Source: Acidobacteriota bacterium
GTDB taxonomy: Bacteria; Acidobacteriota; Thermoanaerobaculia; Multivoradales; Multivoraceae
Direction of reading: 5' to 3'
Length of the DNA stretch: 52,542 nucleotides
NCBI GenBank assembly: GCA_026707325.1
Contig: JAPOXA010000032.1
Location: 1 to 52,542 of the forward strand
Below are positions 16,325-24,385 of the stretch, piece after piece. The translations under genes and the position numbers were made by a program. The notes under the pieces were generated by a model. That model searched no databases and was not told the DNA's origin. It worked only from the letters and a program-made list of their open reading frames with translations. Every line of letters starts with the position of its first letter. Position 1 is the first letter of the stretch.

Positions 16325-18484
16325 TCAGGCTTCCGGTTCGCCGCCCTTGTGCTTCTCGTCGAGGGCCGACATGAGGCCGACCTCGTTCAGGTAGGTGCCG
16401 GCCTTCGCGTCCTTGGCCGCTTCCACCTGCGCCTCGCTGGCGCCGGCTTCGGCAAGAGCGGAGAAGGGGCACCTGCCGGCGGCGGTCGCGGCCTTTGCTT
16501 CCGCCTCGGCGACGTCGGCAGCCGGCGACTCGTCCGTCTTGCCGATCTCGTAGGCCGCGATCATCTGCTCCATCAGCTCGCGGCCGAGCGCGATGCCTTC
16601 CTCGACCGTCTTGATGCCGATCTGTGGAACATGCTTCTCACGGGCCACCAGCTCGACGCGCTCCTGGGTGCGGTCCCGCATGAAGCCCGCGGGGACCCGG
16701 AGAATGCGGTCGACCGCTTCTGCGGTCCATTCGTGGTTCGAGAGCAGCGGCACGCGGTCCTCGTCGCGGGCGACCAGCTTCCGCTCGTCCGCGGGTGCCT
16801 CGGCGGCGCCGTTGCCGTTCGCCTCGGCGGCGCCTTCCCGGGCCTCGATCGTCACCGGCTCGCCCGTCTCCTCCTCGATCATCACCCGCGCGAACTCGAA
16901 GGTGACGGTCGGCAGTTTGCTCATCCGCGCTTTCTTCTCGATCCGCGCCTTGGCGCGGCGGCGGCGGTAGGCGTCCTCGATCGTCCTGAGCGCGAGGCGG
17001 GCGTCCGCGGTCCACTTGAGCTTCCGGCCGTCGTAGGTGGTCTCGACCTCGAGGCCGCCTTCCATTTCGGCGATCCGGTCGAGCATCTCCTCCGTGATCT
17101 GCTCGAAGGACTCGCTGCCGCAGACGCCGCAGCGGACGGGATCGGGCTCGGCCGAGGTGACGCCGCACTTGCGGCAGATGAAGGTGGGTCGGCTGCGCGC
17201 GAGCTGGAGGGCGACCTGTTCGGCGAGCGCCTCCGTCTCGCGGGCCGTGTACTTCGGCATGTAGCGGTCCATCGCCTCGTCGAGGACGTCGCTCGAGATG
17301 ACGCTGTGGCCCTGCTCGACCGCCAGCCGGTAGAGAGCGGTGCGGGCGATGCCGCGCACCTGCTCCGGGACGCGCTTGAAGCGCTCCTCGGCCTCGGGCG
17401 TCCAGCGGATGCTCTCCTCGGCCTTGACGTCGAGTTCCGGGTACTCCAGGCGGGTGGTGAGCAGCAGGTCGCAGGGGCACGAGCGGAGCAGGTTCTCCGC
17501 GTTGCTGCCGAGGCCGGTCTCGCTCTCGTCGCTGTGGACGCCGACGCGGCCGATGACCAGCATCCAGGGGTCGATCTTCCGGGCGTGATCGAGGACCTTC
17601 TGGAAGGCCTTGCCGTCGAGAAGGGTCTTCGTCAGTTCGACGCCGACCTCGGTCGCCATCGTTTCGGCGACGTCCAGGTGGGACTGGTAGATCTGCGCCA
17701 GACCGGTGTCGATGATCTCCTCGTGGAGCTGGTTCTGCTCCTCGAAGCGGAAGATCTTCGCCGCGCGCTCGGTCAACACGTTGACCACGCCCTTGAACAC
17801 CGAGTAGTGGAGGTAGGGGTCGTAGACTGAGATCGCCTCGACCTTCTTGCCGAACGTCTTCGCCAGGTCGATCGCCGTCATCAGCGCGCCGAAGGACTGG
17901 GGCGAGCCGTCGACGCCGACCAGGATCGTGTCGCGGCCGTCAGCCTCGGCGTGGTTGCCGTTGCCGTTGCCGTTCGTCGCGGTCGCCCCTGCGGGCAGCC
18001 GCTTGATGACCAGGACGTCCCTGTCGGCGGTGCGGGCCACGCGTTCGCAGACGGAGCCGATCTGGGTGTCGCGGACGCGGCCGATCCCCATCACTCCGAG
18101 CACCGTCAGGTCGTAGCCCGACTCGCGGATGTCGCGGACGATCTCGACGTGGTGCTTGCCGTCCATCATCTTCGGCTCGAACTCGAGGCCGGCGTCGTCG
18201 CAGACGGCCTTCATCGGCTCGAGGTAGCTCTCGGAGATGAGCTCCAGGCCCATCGTGATGAGCGAGTCGTGGATCTTCCGCTGGCGGTCGAGCTCCGTCT
18301 CCTCGAGGTACTCGTCCGGCAGGGTGTACTCCATCTGCTTGAAGCGGTAGTCGTGCATGCTGGCCGCGTAGACGTGGCAGCCGACCATCGTGGAGTCGAA
18401 CTCGCGGCCCAGCTCGACCGCGGAGGCGATCGCCTGGTTCGAGTAGTCCGAGTTGTCGACGGGGACGTAGATGGTCTTGTACAT
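16325..18484 (-). CDS. Tandem universal-stress-protein with three PCP_red-like domains and a rubredoxin-type knuckle
   Basis: A 719-residue cytoplasmic protein with an unusual architecture. Two UspA domains occupy about 1-162 and 185-346; the first has the ATP motif G130-xx-G133-x9-GS, the second a near-canonical one. A PCP_red-like domain follows (360-410, IRWTPEAEERFKRVPEQVRG). Next is a four-cysteine knuckle (Cys437, 440, 452, 455). Two more WTAxA-type PCP_red-like units follow at about 488-540 and 585-640. The tail has RCPFSALAEAG (671-681), matching the CPF motif of the 159-residue protein at 10903. I place the start at ATG 18484 (MYKTIYVPVDNS), where the USP fold begins. It lies 77 bases after the last cytochrome gene of the Act-like cluster and directly before the propeller gene. 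A regulatory or assembly role for the respiratory cluster is inference. Confidence 0.85.
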   Translation of the reverse strand: MYKTIYVPVDNSDYSNQAIASAVELGREFDSTMVGCHVYAASMHDYRFKQMEYTLPDEYLEETELDRQRKIHDSLITMGLELISESYLEPMKAVCDDAGLEFEPKMMDGKHHVEIVRDIRESGYDLTVLGVMGIGRVRDTQIGSVCERVARTADRDVLVIKRLPAGATATNGNGNGNHAEADGRDTILVGVDGSPQSFGALMTAIDLAKTFGKKVEAISVYDPYLHYSVFKGVVNVLTERAAKIFRFEEQNQLHEEIIDTGLAQIYQSHLDVAETMATEVGVELTKTLLDGKAFQKVLDHARKIDPWMLVIGRVGVHSDESETGLGSNAENLLRSCPCDLLLTTRLEYPELDVKAEESIRWTPEAEERFKRVPEQVRGIARTALYRLAVEQGHSVISSDVLDEAMDRYMPKYTARETEALAEQVALQLARSRPTFICRKCGVTSAEPDPVRCGVCGSESFEQITEEMLDRIAEMEGGLEVETTYDGRKLKWTADARLALRTIEDAYRRRRAKARIEKKARMSKLPTVTFEFARVMIEEETGEPVTIEAREGAAEANGNGAAEAPADERKLVARDEDRVPLLSNHEWTAEAVDRILRVPAGFMRDRTQERVELVAREKHVPQIGIKTVEEGIALGRELMEQMIAAYEIGKTDESPAADVAEAEAKAATAAGRCPFSALAEAGASEAQVEAAKDAKAGTYLNEVGLMSALDEKHKGGEPEA

Positions 18485-18561
18485 GGTGATGTCTCTCGGG
18501 TTGACGGAAGTGTCGGTTCTGTGCGGTACTGGGTCGGGTGTTGTTTCCGGGATGCTCCGGG

Positions 18562-20331
18562 TCAGACGGCGGGCGCCTCGGTTGCGGCGAGGGTCCCGCC
18601 CGCGGCCTCTTCGCCGGCCGCCTGCCGGCGGGCCCGGCGGCGAACCAGGAAGACGACCAGCAGTTCGAGCACGAGCACGATGACGGCTGCCCGGACGATG
18701 GGGAACGTCGTCGCCGGCTGCACGCTCGGTTCGGTGTAGACGTAGAACCAGGACGACAGCGCCCGCTTGTTTCCGCGTTCGCGGTTGAAGCCGTCCCAGA
18801 CGCTGAAGGCGACCGGCGTGTACTGCTGCTCGGCGAAGCTGACGCCGGCGCGCGACGAGCGCCGCCGCTTGTACGTCACGGTCCATTGGCCCTGGTCGTA
18901 GGAAGTCACGGCTTCGACGATGTCGGCCTCGGTGGGCTCGATCGACTCGCTGCCGCGGCCCCGGAATGTGTCGGCAACACCGTACGTCAGGTTGACGAAC
19001 CAGAGGTCGACCGGGTTCTGGGAGTCGCCGTAGAGGAAGTACGGCTTGAGTTCGGGAGTTCCTTCAGGCGCCAGCGAGGCCGGGAACTGCAGCGCCACGG
19101 CGTCGGAAAACTCGGCGCCGGGGGGCCCTGCGTCGGCGGCGCCGAAGAAGTCGTCGCCGCCGTCACCGAAGAAGTCGTCGCCGCCGCTATCGCCGAAGAA
19201 GTCGTCCTCCGCGGGCGCTTCCTCGCCGCCGAACTCGCCGAAGAAATCGTCGGAGTCGCCGCCGTCGTCGCCGATGCCGTTGTCCTCGTCCCACATCGGC
19301 ACTTCCAGGCTCGGGTTGTTGCGGCCCGAGGTGTCGGCGCGGAGGTCGTGCCAGCGGACCCGGAACGCGATCTCGTCGCGGTTGTAGACCGCCTGGGCCT
19401 CGATCGAGGTGACGGAGGGGAAGAAGTTGCGTCCCGGTTCGCTGATCTGGCCGACGAGGGGGAAGCGGGTCATCGGCGCGGTCTCGAACAGCGCGTCGAG
19501 CGTTTCTCCGTCCTGCAGGTCGATCGGCTCTTCCGAGTAGACCGCCGTGATCAGCGTGCCGTAGTTCGGATCGTCTCCGTCGCCCAGCGAGTAGACGTAG
19601 TTCACCAGGTGCTGGCGATCCTCGATCTCGAGCGAGTCGGCGTAGGACGGCATGGGCGTGCCGTTCAGGCCGGTGGAGAAGGTGCGGTAGATGTCTTCCT
19701 TCGTCGCACCGCCGCGGTAGGTCCAGCGCTGGGTGAGGTCGGCGACCTTGATCGGGTCGCCCTTGTCATTGACCAGGGTCGGCGCCGATGGGCCGTCGCC
19801 CCGCCCGACCTCGCCGTGGCAGGCGGCGCAGCCCTGCTCCTCGTAGACCACGCGGCCGCGGGCGATCGACTCCTCGGTCGATTCGAGCGGCCGGGGAATC
19901 TCGATCGGCTCGCCGTAGCGGTCGGGGTTCTCGAAGTCGGGCGAGAAGGACTTGATGTAGTAGATGACGTTCTGGATCTCGGCGCTCGTCAGGTTCGGCC
20001 AGCCCGGCATCGAGGTGTAGGGGGCGCCGATCTCGATCACGCGGCGCAGGTCGTCGTCCGTGGGCAGCATGCCGTTCGGCGTGGTGCGGAACTTGTAGGT
20101 GCCCGTCGTGAAGTCGCGCGGCTTCGGCTTGACGCGCGGCGTGGCGTAGCCGTTGCCGTCGCCCGTGTCGCCGTGGCACTGGCCGCAGTACTTGTCGTAG
20201 ACGATCTTTCCGGCCGCGCGCTGCTCCTCGGTGCCGAGGTCGACCTGGCCGCCGGCCGGCAGGGCCACGAGCAGGACGGCAGCGGCCAACGTGGCCATGG
20301 CCCGAGCGCGTCGTCTGGCGTGCACGGTCAT
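18562..20331 (-). CDS. Membrane-anchored diheme cytochrome c with ethylbenzene-dehydrogenase-type heme-binding domain
   Basis: A 589-residue exported protein. A signal peptide (about 1-28) is followed by two c-type heme domains: CGQCH (Cys49, Cys52, His53) and CAACH (Cys168, Cys171, His172). Residues about 280-535 resemble the beta-sandwich heme-b domain of ethylbenzene/DMSO-dehydrogenase gamma subunits. This domain carries a low-complexity acidic insert with four DDFFG units at 361-397. A C-terminal helix (about 542-563) with Arg-rich end anchors it facing the periplasm. The ATG overlaps the stop of the upstream cytochrome gene (TGATG). It is probably an electron-transfer partner of the Act/CydA-like complex. 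The open frame continuing upstream of 20331 belongs to the neighbouring gene in another frame and is not part of it. Confidence 0.85.
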   Translation of the reverse strand: MTVHARRRARAMATLAAAVLLVALPAGGQVDLGTEEQRAAGKIVYDKYCGQCHGDTGDGNGYATPRVKPKPRDFTTGTYKFRTTPNGMLPTDDDLRRVIEIGAPYTSMPGWPNLTSAEIQNVIYYIKSFSPDFENPDRYGEPIEIPRPLESTEESIARGRVVYEEQGCAACHGEVGRGDGPSAPTLVNDKGDPIKVADLTQRWTYRGGATKEDIYRTFSTGLNGTPMPSYADSLEIEDRQHLVNYVYSLGDGDDPNYGTLITAVYSEEPIDLQDGETLDALFETAPMTRFPLVGQISEPGRNFFPSVTSIEAQAVYNRDEIAFRVRWHDLRADTSGRNNPSLEVPMWDEDNGIGDDGGDSDDFFGEFGGEEAPAEDDFFGDSGGDDFFGDGGDDFFGAADAGPPGAEFSDAVALQFPASLAPEGTPELKPYFLYGDSQNPVDLWFVNLTYGVADTFRGRGSESIEPTEADIVEAVTSYDQGQWTVTYKRRRSSRAGVSFAEQQYTPVAFSVWDGFNRERGNKRALSSWFYVYTEPSVQPATTFPIVRAAVIVLVLELLVVFLVRRRARRQAAGEEAAGGTLAATEAPAV

Positions 20332-21149
20332 CAGTGCTGCCCCAGGGCGCGCGGCTCGTAGCCGTTGAAGTCGTAGATGAAGAGGTTGACGTCCCACATC
20401 TCCTCGGTGGTGAGGAACTTCTCCCAGGCCGGCATCATGCTGTCCCAGGGGGTCCCCGCCCCGGGAAGGCCCGGAGCACCCTTGGCAATCCGCCAGTGGA
20501 CGAAGGAGGACTGGAGGATCGGCAACGTGCCGACATCGTTGAAGTTGCTGGGCACGGGATTCAGGCCGTGGGCGAACATGCCGTCTCCGCCCATGCCGTC
20601 GCCGTGGCACCAGAAGCAGTTCTCGTAGTAGATCCGCCGCCCGTTCTCCAGGTGCTCTCCGTAGAGCTCCGGATCGTCGTGGTTGTAGTGCAGGTACGGG
20701 TTCTCGGCCGTCGCCATGTCGACCGTCTCGTCGTGGACGGTCATCTCCGTGGGCGGCGGCGGATGGACCTCCCGGCCGAAGCCGGGCGCCTCCAGCGGCA
20801 CGTTCAGATCGGCGTAGACGTTGTAGGCGGCGAGTGCCGGCAGGGCGACGAGAAGCCCGGCGAGGGCCAGGCGGTAACGGGGTTCGAGAATGAGCCGCAC
20901 GATCGGCTGGGCCGTCTCCGACAACCGTTCCCGGCTCGAGGAGGCGAAGCAGACCAGCGCGAGCCCGGTGATTCCGAGGTAGATCGTCGCCACGGACTGC
21001 GGGATCGGCACGGCGAAGCCGTACTTGAAGAAGGCCCACAGGGCGACCCAGGTGTAGAGCAGCCAGGTGAGAGTGTTGGCCCGGCGCCAGGCGAGCACGC
21101 CGCCGACCGCGGCCAGGACGATGACAACGGGAAGGTTGAGTCCCAACAT
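20331..21149 (-). CDS. Membrane-anchored monoheme cytochrome c
   Basis: A 272-residue protein with about four hydrophobic helices in the N-terminal half (near 7-22, 27-45, 53-68 and 93-110) and a periplasmic C-terminal cytochrome domain holding one heme motif, CFWCH, in IYYENCFWCHGDG. PVPSNFND and a later Met in MMPAWEKFL suggest a His/Met-ligated class I heme. The N-terminal helices are more than a simple anchor, so it could be an integral subunit. It is preceded by a 119-base gap with a perfect palindrome and followed by the diheme cytochrome with overlapping codons. It fits as an electron carrier of the cluster. Confidence 0.85.
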   Translation of the reverse strand: MLGLNLPVVIVLAAVGGVLAWRRANTLTWLLYTWVALWAFFKYGFAVPIPQSVATIYLGITGLALVCFASSSRERLSETAQPIVRLILEPRYRLALAGLLVALPALAAYNVYADLNVPLEAPGFGREVHPPPPTEMTVHDETVDMATAENPYLHYNHDDPELYGEHLENGRRIYYENCFWCHGDGMGGDGMFAHGLNPVPSNFNDVGTLPILQSSFVHWRIAKGAPGLPGAGTPWDSMMPAWEKFLTTEEMWDVNLFIYDFNGYEPRALGQH

Positions 21150-21244
21150 GATCAGTTCCGACAGGTTCGAGGGGCTGAAGGTCGACCGCTTTGGGGGCAG
21201 TCACCGTTCAGAACAGCGACGGGCCGGAGGTTGTTCCTCATCTG

Positions 21245-21260
21245 TTCAGAAATTTCTGAA
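21245..21260. promoter_or_regulatory. 16-bp perfect palindrome between cytochrome genes
   Basis: TTCAGAAATTTCTGAA is self-complementary and strikingly A/T-rich for this region. It begins eight bases after the stop of the gene at 21269-21754 on the minus strand. A related GTTCAGAAC lies nearby at about 21206-21214. It could be a protein-binding dyad or, in RNA, a six-pair hairpin with AAUU loop. Confidence 0.5.
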
Positions 21261-21268
21261 AGTTCACG

Positions 21269-21754
21269 TCAATAGCCGAGGTCGGTGTCCAGGGTCACGT
21301 TCGGCGTACCGCCCAGGCTCTGCAGCCAGGCGATCACCGCCTTGATCTCGTCGTCGGAGAGGTTGATCGGCGGCTGGTTGATGGCCTGCATTCCGTCGGC
21401 AAACCCTGGGACGATGAACACGGCCGGCTCGTAGAGCGACTGGGCGAGATACTCCAGGTCGGACAGGCCGTCCACCTGGGTGGCGGCGCGGCCGCCAATG
21501 CCGTCCAGGTCCGGATAGCGCAAGGGGCCGCTCTGGCCGACCGTGTGACATCCGACGAGGCACTGGCCCTTGCCGCTCGCCAGCTCCGCGCCGACCGTCA
21601 CCAGGTCCTCCGTCGTCATCTCGGCGTTGATCAGGACCGGCGGCGGTGGGTGGGATTCCTTCTGCGGCACGATCTGGCCCAGGTACATGTAGAAGGCCGT
21701 GGTGCCCAGCACGAGAAGGACCAGCCGCAGCGGCATGGGAACGGAGAGCTTCAT
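21269..21754 (-). CDS. Small membrane-anchored cytochrome c with CX3CH motif
   Basis: A 161-residue protein with one N-terminal anchor helix (about 8-27) and a periplasmic class I cytochrome domain. The heme motif reads C-L-V-G-C-H (Cys65, Cys69, His70), one residue longer than the normal CxxCH; the codons are unambiguous on the minus strand at 21545-21562. The rest of the fold looks intact, with GRAATQVDGL and MQAINQPPINLSDDEIKAVIAWLQSL at the C-terminal helix and a candidate axial Met. The start overlaps the stop of the CydA-like gene by four bases, so it is strongly coupled to it and may feed electrons to it. Confidence 0.85.
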   Translation of the reverse strand: MKLSVPMPLRLVLLVLGTTAFYMYLGQIVPQKESHPPPPVLINAEMTTEDLVTVGAELASGKGQCLVGCHTVGQSGPLRYPDLDGIGGRAATQVDGLSDLEYLAQSLYEPAVFIVPGFADGMQAINQPPINLSDDEIKAVIAWLQSLGGTPNVTLDTDLGY

Positions 21755-23682
21755 GCCGCCTGGCCCCCTTCGAGCCGGCCGCCGTCCTCAGCGGCAGCGC
21801 CCGGCGCGTAGTCCTTCTTGCCGCTCAGGCTGCTGAGCCAGAAGACGACGCCGATCAGGCCGAAGAAGATGAGAACCGTGACGGAGACGACCTGCGTCGC
21901 GAAGCCCAGGCTGGGCGTGTAGGCGTCCGGGGAGGTGTCGAGGATCACGCCGTACACATGCCATTCCTGGCGCAGGCCGGAGCGGACGTAGCCCATCAGC
22001 CCCATCAGCCAGGTGAAGCTGAGGGCAATGAAGATGAGGGCGTACTGCGAGACGGCCGGGATTCGGCCCCATTTGGTTTCGCCCGACTGCGCGGCGTTGC
22101 GGTACAGGGGCAGGTCGATCACCGTGATCACCACCAGGGCCGCGAGCACCGAGTAGACCTGCGGAATCGCGAACCGGATGCGCGTCGCCGAGTCGACGAA
22201 GTAGCCGTAGACGCCGTAGAAGATGACCAGCGCCGCCGCGGAGGAGAAGACGATCGCCTGTGCGCGGGTGAGGAGCTGCCTGTGCGGATGGATCGATTGC
22301 CTGCCGGTCCGCCGGTAGAGCAGGAAGCTCATGTAGGTCGAGAGGATCAGGATGTTGACCGCCGTGTTCTTGGCCGACATCTGCCCCAGGTAGGAAAGCT
22401 GCGGGTGGCTGCTGCCCCCCATCGCGGCGATCTCGGAGACCGAAGAGATGGCGTAGCGCGGCGTTGCCCAGACGGCGAAGCAGAGGGCGATCGCGATCAG
22501 CAGCCACTTGATGAACTTCTGGAAGTGGACGCCGCCCTCCATGCGGCCCATCCCCAGCCAGAGGTAGTAGTTGGCGCCCAGGAACAGGTTACCGATGAGG
22601 GCCGCCTGGAGGACGAACAGCCAGGAGAACGTGCCGCCCATCATCTGGATGCCCAGGGTCTGGCTGAAGGCGTAGATCTCGGCGGCCAGGTAGTAGCCCG
22701 CGAACGGCAGGGGCAGGAAGGCGATGATGGCGACGAAGTTGCCGACGTAGCCCATCCAGTCGAAGTGGGCCCTCTCCTCGTCGGACTTCGCCTGCAGGTA
22801 GCGGAAGGCGGCGTAGGCGGCGGCGATCGAGCCGCCGAAGGCGACGTTCGCGATGATCCGGTGGATGTTGATCGGCATCCAGGTGAAGTTGAAGAAGGCG
22901 TCTCGGAGGCTGAGGAGTGCGCCGCTCTCCGAGACTGCGGAGACGAAGTCCGGGACGCCGTCGCCATCGATGTCGTCGCGCTTGCCGGGCGACATCATGA
23001 AGGTCAGCCAGGCGTTCGCGATGAACATGATCGCGGTGCCCACGATGTTCAGCATGAAGCCCAGGAACAGGTGCATTCTCGGCCCGAACTTGCCCCAGCC
23101 GTAGTAGTAGCTGTAGAGGAAGAGCGCTTCCAGGAAGAACAGCAGGACGTAGGGCAGGAACGTCGGCGAGAAGATGTGCATCAGGTAGTTCGTGAACTTC
23201 GGGTAGAGGATGATCAACGCGAAGGTCAGGAACGCCCCGAAGGTGGCGGTCATCGAGAACGAGACGGAGAGAAGCTTCGTGAACTCGTACGCCAGCTTGT
23301 TGTACCGCTCCTCCTTCTTGACGTAGCCGACGAACTCGATGATGAAGGCGAACAGCGGCACGGCGAGGACGAACGCCGCGAACAGCAGATGGAGCTGCGC
23401 CAGCACCCACACGGTCACCCGGCTGCCGACGAACGGCACCGTGCGGTACTCGGCCTCCTCGTAGGGCCTCGCCCTCGCTTCGGCTTCGTCCGCGGCCTGC
23501 TCGTCGGCAATGCCCTGCTGGCGTGGCACGAGTTCGGCCTCGCCCAGCTCTTCCTGGGCGGCGACCTGCCGGTCCGGCTGGCGGTACTCGTTGTCCACCA
23601 GGAAACCGCCCAGACGCACCGTGACGATCACGGACACGAAGGCGAGAACGCCGATGCCGAAGAGGATCCTGTTTCTGGTCAT
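21751..23682 (-). CDS. Cytochrome bd-superfamily subunit I (CydA-like), no Q-loop
   Basis: A 643-residue integral membrane protein. Conserved CydA features are visible: His98 in AQLHLLFAAF (heme ligand equivalent of the first CydA His), Glu185 in LFFLEALFL, GPRMH near 200-204, IANAW near 221-225, and His274 in INIHRIIAN (second heme-ligand equivalent). The long hydrophilic Q-loop and quinol-binding region of E. coli CydA are missing, and extra C-terminal helices are present. The N-terminal helix (about 6-28) is followed by a charged, Glu/Ala-rich linker. A DIDGDGVPD loop near 238-246 looks calcium-binding. No CydB gene is in the window. It sits inside an Act-like operon between ActE-like and small cytochrome genes, suggesting cytochrome c rather than quinol as donor. 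Confidence 0.85.
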   Translation of the reverse strand: MTRNRILFGIGVLAFVSVIVTVRLGGFLVDNEYRQPDRQVAAQEELGEAELVPRQQGIADEQAADEAEARARPYEEAEYRTVPFVGSRVTVWVLAQLHLLFAAFVLAVPLFAFIIEFVGYVKKEERYNKLAYEFTKLLSVSFSMTATFGAFLTFALIILYPKFTNYLMHIFSPTFLPYVLLFFLEALFLYSYYYGWGKFGPRMHLFLGFMLNIVGTAIMFIANAWLTFMMSPGKRDDIDGDGVPDFVSAVSESGALLSLRDAFFNFTWMPINIHRIIANVAFGGSIAAAYAAFRYLQAKSDEERAHFDWMGYVGNFVAIIAFLPLPFAGYYLAAEIYAFSQTLGIQMMGGTFSWLFVLQAALIGNLFLGANYYLWLGMGRMEGGVHFQKFIKWLLIAIALCFAVWATPRYAISSVSEIAAMGGSSHPQLSYLGQMSAKNTAVNILILSTYMSFLLYRRTGRQSIHPHRQLLTRAQAIVFSSAAALVIFYGVYGYFVDSATRIRFAIPQVYSVLAALVVITVIDLPLYRNAAQSGETKWGRIPAVSQYALIFIALSFTWLMGLMGYVRSGLRQEWHVYGVILDTSPDAYTPSLGFATQVVSVTVLIFFGLIGVVFWLSSLSGKKDYAPGAAAEDGGRLEGGQAA

Positions 23683-23696
23683 CTGTTCCCCGGGCG

Positions 23697-24266
23697 CTAC
23701 TGGCGTGCTTCCCGCTCCGCCTGCATCGTTCGGCGTTCCTGCTGCAGATCACGGACGTAGGCGACGACCGCCCAGCGGTCGTCGACCGTCAGCGGATAGC
23801 GGTAGCCCGCCATCAACCCGACGCCGTTCGTGATCACGTCGTACAGGCGGCCATCGTTGTAGGCGGCGATGCGTTCATCGTGGAGGGAGGCGGTGGGGGT
23901 GCTGGCGCGCTCGAACAGGATGCCCTGACCGGTGCCGCGCTCGTCGTGGCAGGGCTGGCAGTAGATCTCGTACCGGTTCTCGCCGCGGGTGAGGACGTCG
24001 CCGGTAACCGTGATCGGTGAGGTCTCCAGGAAGTAGCCCTCGTCGTCTCGGCCGAACAGAAGGCGGTGATCGACGTCGAGCTGCCCGCGCGCCACCGTGC
24101 CCGCGACCGGCTGGCGCATCGCCATGCCGTCGTAGAAGAAGGCGCTCGCCTCCTGCGGGTCGTAGCGCTCCTGGTAGTCCATGTTCGGGTTGGGGTGGAT
24201 CGGCGGAAAGGGCGACGGCATGCCCCGGCAGCCGAGCAGCAGCAGGACGGCCGCCAGAGCTTGCAT
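23697..24266 (-). CDS. actE: ActE-like monoheme lipoprotein cytochrome c
   Basis: A 189-residue lipoprotein. The first 13 residues form a short signal with lipobox LLLGC (Cys13). The sequence then shows features typical of alternative complex III subunit E: HPNPNMDYQERYDPQEAS, FFYDGMAMRQPVAGTVARG, and one heme motif CQPCH in YEIYCQPCHDERGTGQG. An in-frame ATG at 24386 overlaps the ActB stop, but the extra N-terminus would be Arg-rich and its DNA is a three-hairpin repeat, so I choose ATG 24266. In known complexes ActE relays electrons in the periplasm. Here it directly follows ActB, with ActC and ActD missing between them. Confidence 0.85.
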   Translation of the reverse strand: MQALAAVLLLLGCRGMPSPFPPIHPNPNMDYQERYDPQEASAFFYDGMAMRQPVAGTVARGQLDVDHRLLFGRDDEGYFLETSPITVTGDVLTRGENRYEIYCQPCHDERGTGQGILFERASTPTASLHDERIAAYNDGRLYDVITNGVGLMAGYRYPLTVDDRWAVVAYVRDLQQERRTMQAEREARQ

Positions 24267-24287
24267 GGATCTGGCCGCCCGGACGGA

Positions 24288-24359
24288 GCCGGCCTGACGG
24301 CCGGCGCGTTCTCCTGGCCGCCTGCGGCGGCAGCGGGTCAGAAGACCCGCGCACCCAGT
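24288..24359 (-). repeat. Three-hairpin intergenic element, copy A
   Basis: Read on the minus strand: linker with ACTGGGT, hairpin 1 GCGGGTC-TTCT-GACCCGC (24333-24350), one base, hairpin 2 GCCGCC-GCA-GGCGGC (24317-24331), linker CAGGAGAACGC, hairpin 3 GCCGGCC-GTCA-GGCCGGC (24288-24305). Copy B at 29121-29193 keeps the linkers, spacing and hairpin 2 but has different paired stems 1 and 3. It lies between actB and actE. Confidence 0.65.
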
Positions 24360-24385
24360 GGGCGGCCAGTTCCAGGCAAGCCGCA

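Noticed and set aside
14658..16472. 604-codon frame extending the amidohydrolase-like protein
   Set aside because: The extension overlaps the propeller gene in another frame; a strong ribosome site precedes ATG 15554.
16349..17830. 493-codon plus-strand open frame opposite the USP gene
   Set aside because: High G/C third positions open the antisense frame; the translation is low-complexity and the opposite strand encodes recognisable domains.
18562..21204. 880-codon minus-strand frame suggesting one large fused cytochrome
   Set aside because: The frame beyond 20331 is a different frame of the neighbouring cytochrome gene; that part translates to Arg/Pro-rich noise, and TGATG marks two separate genes.
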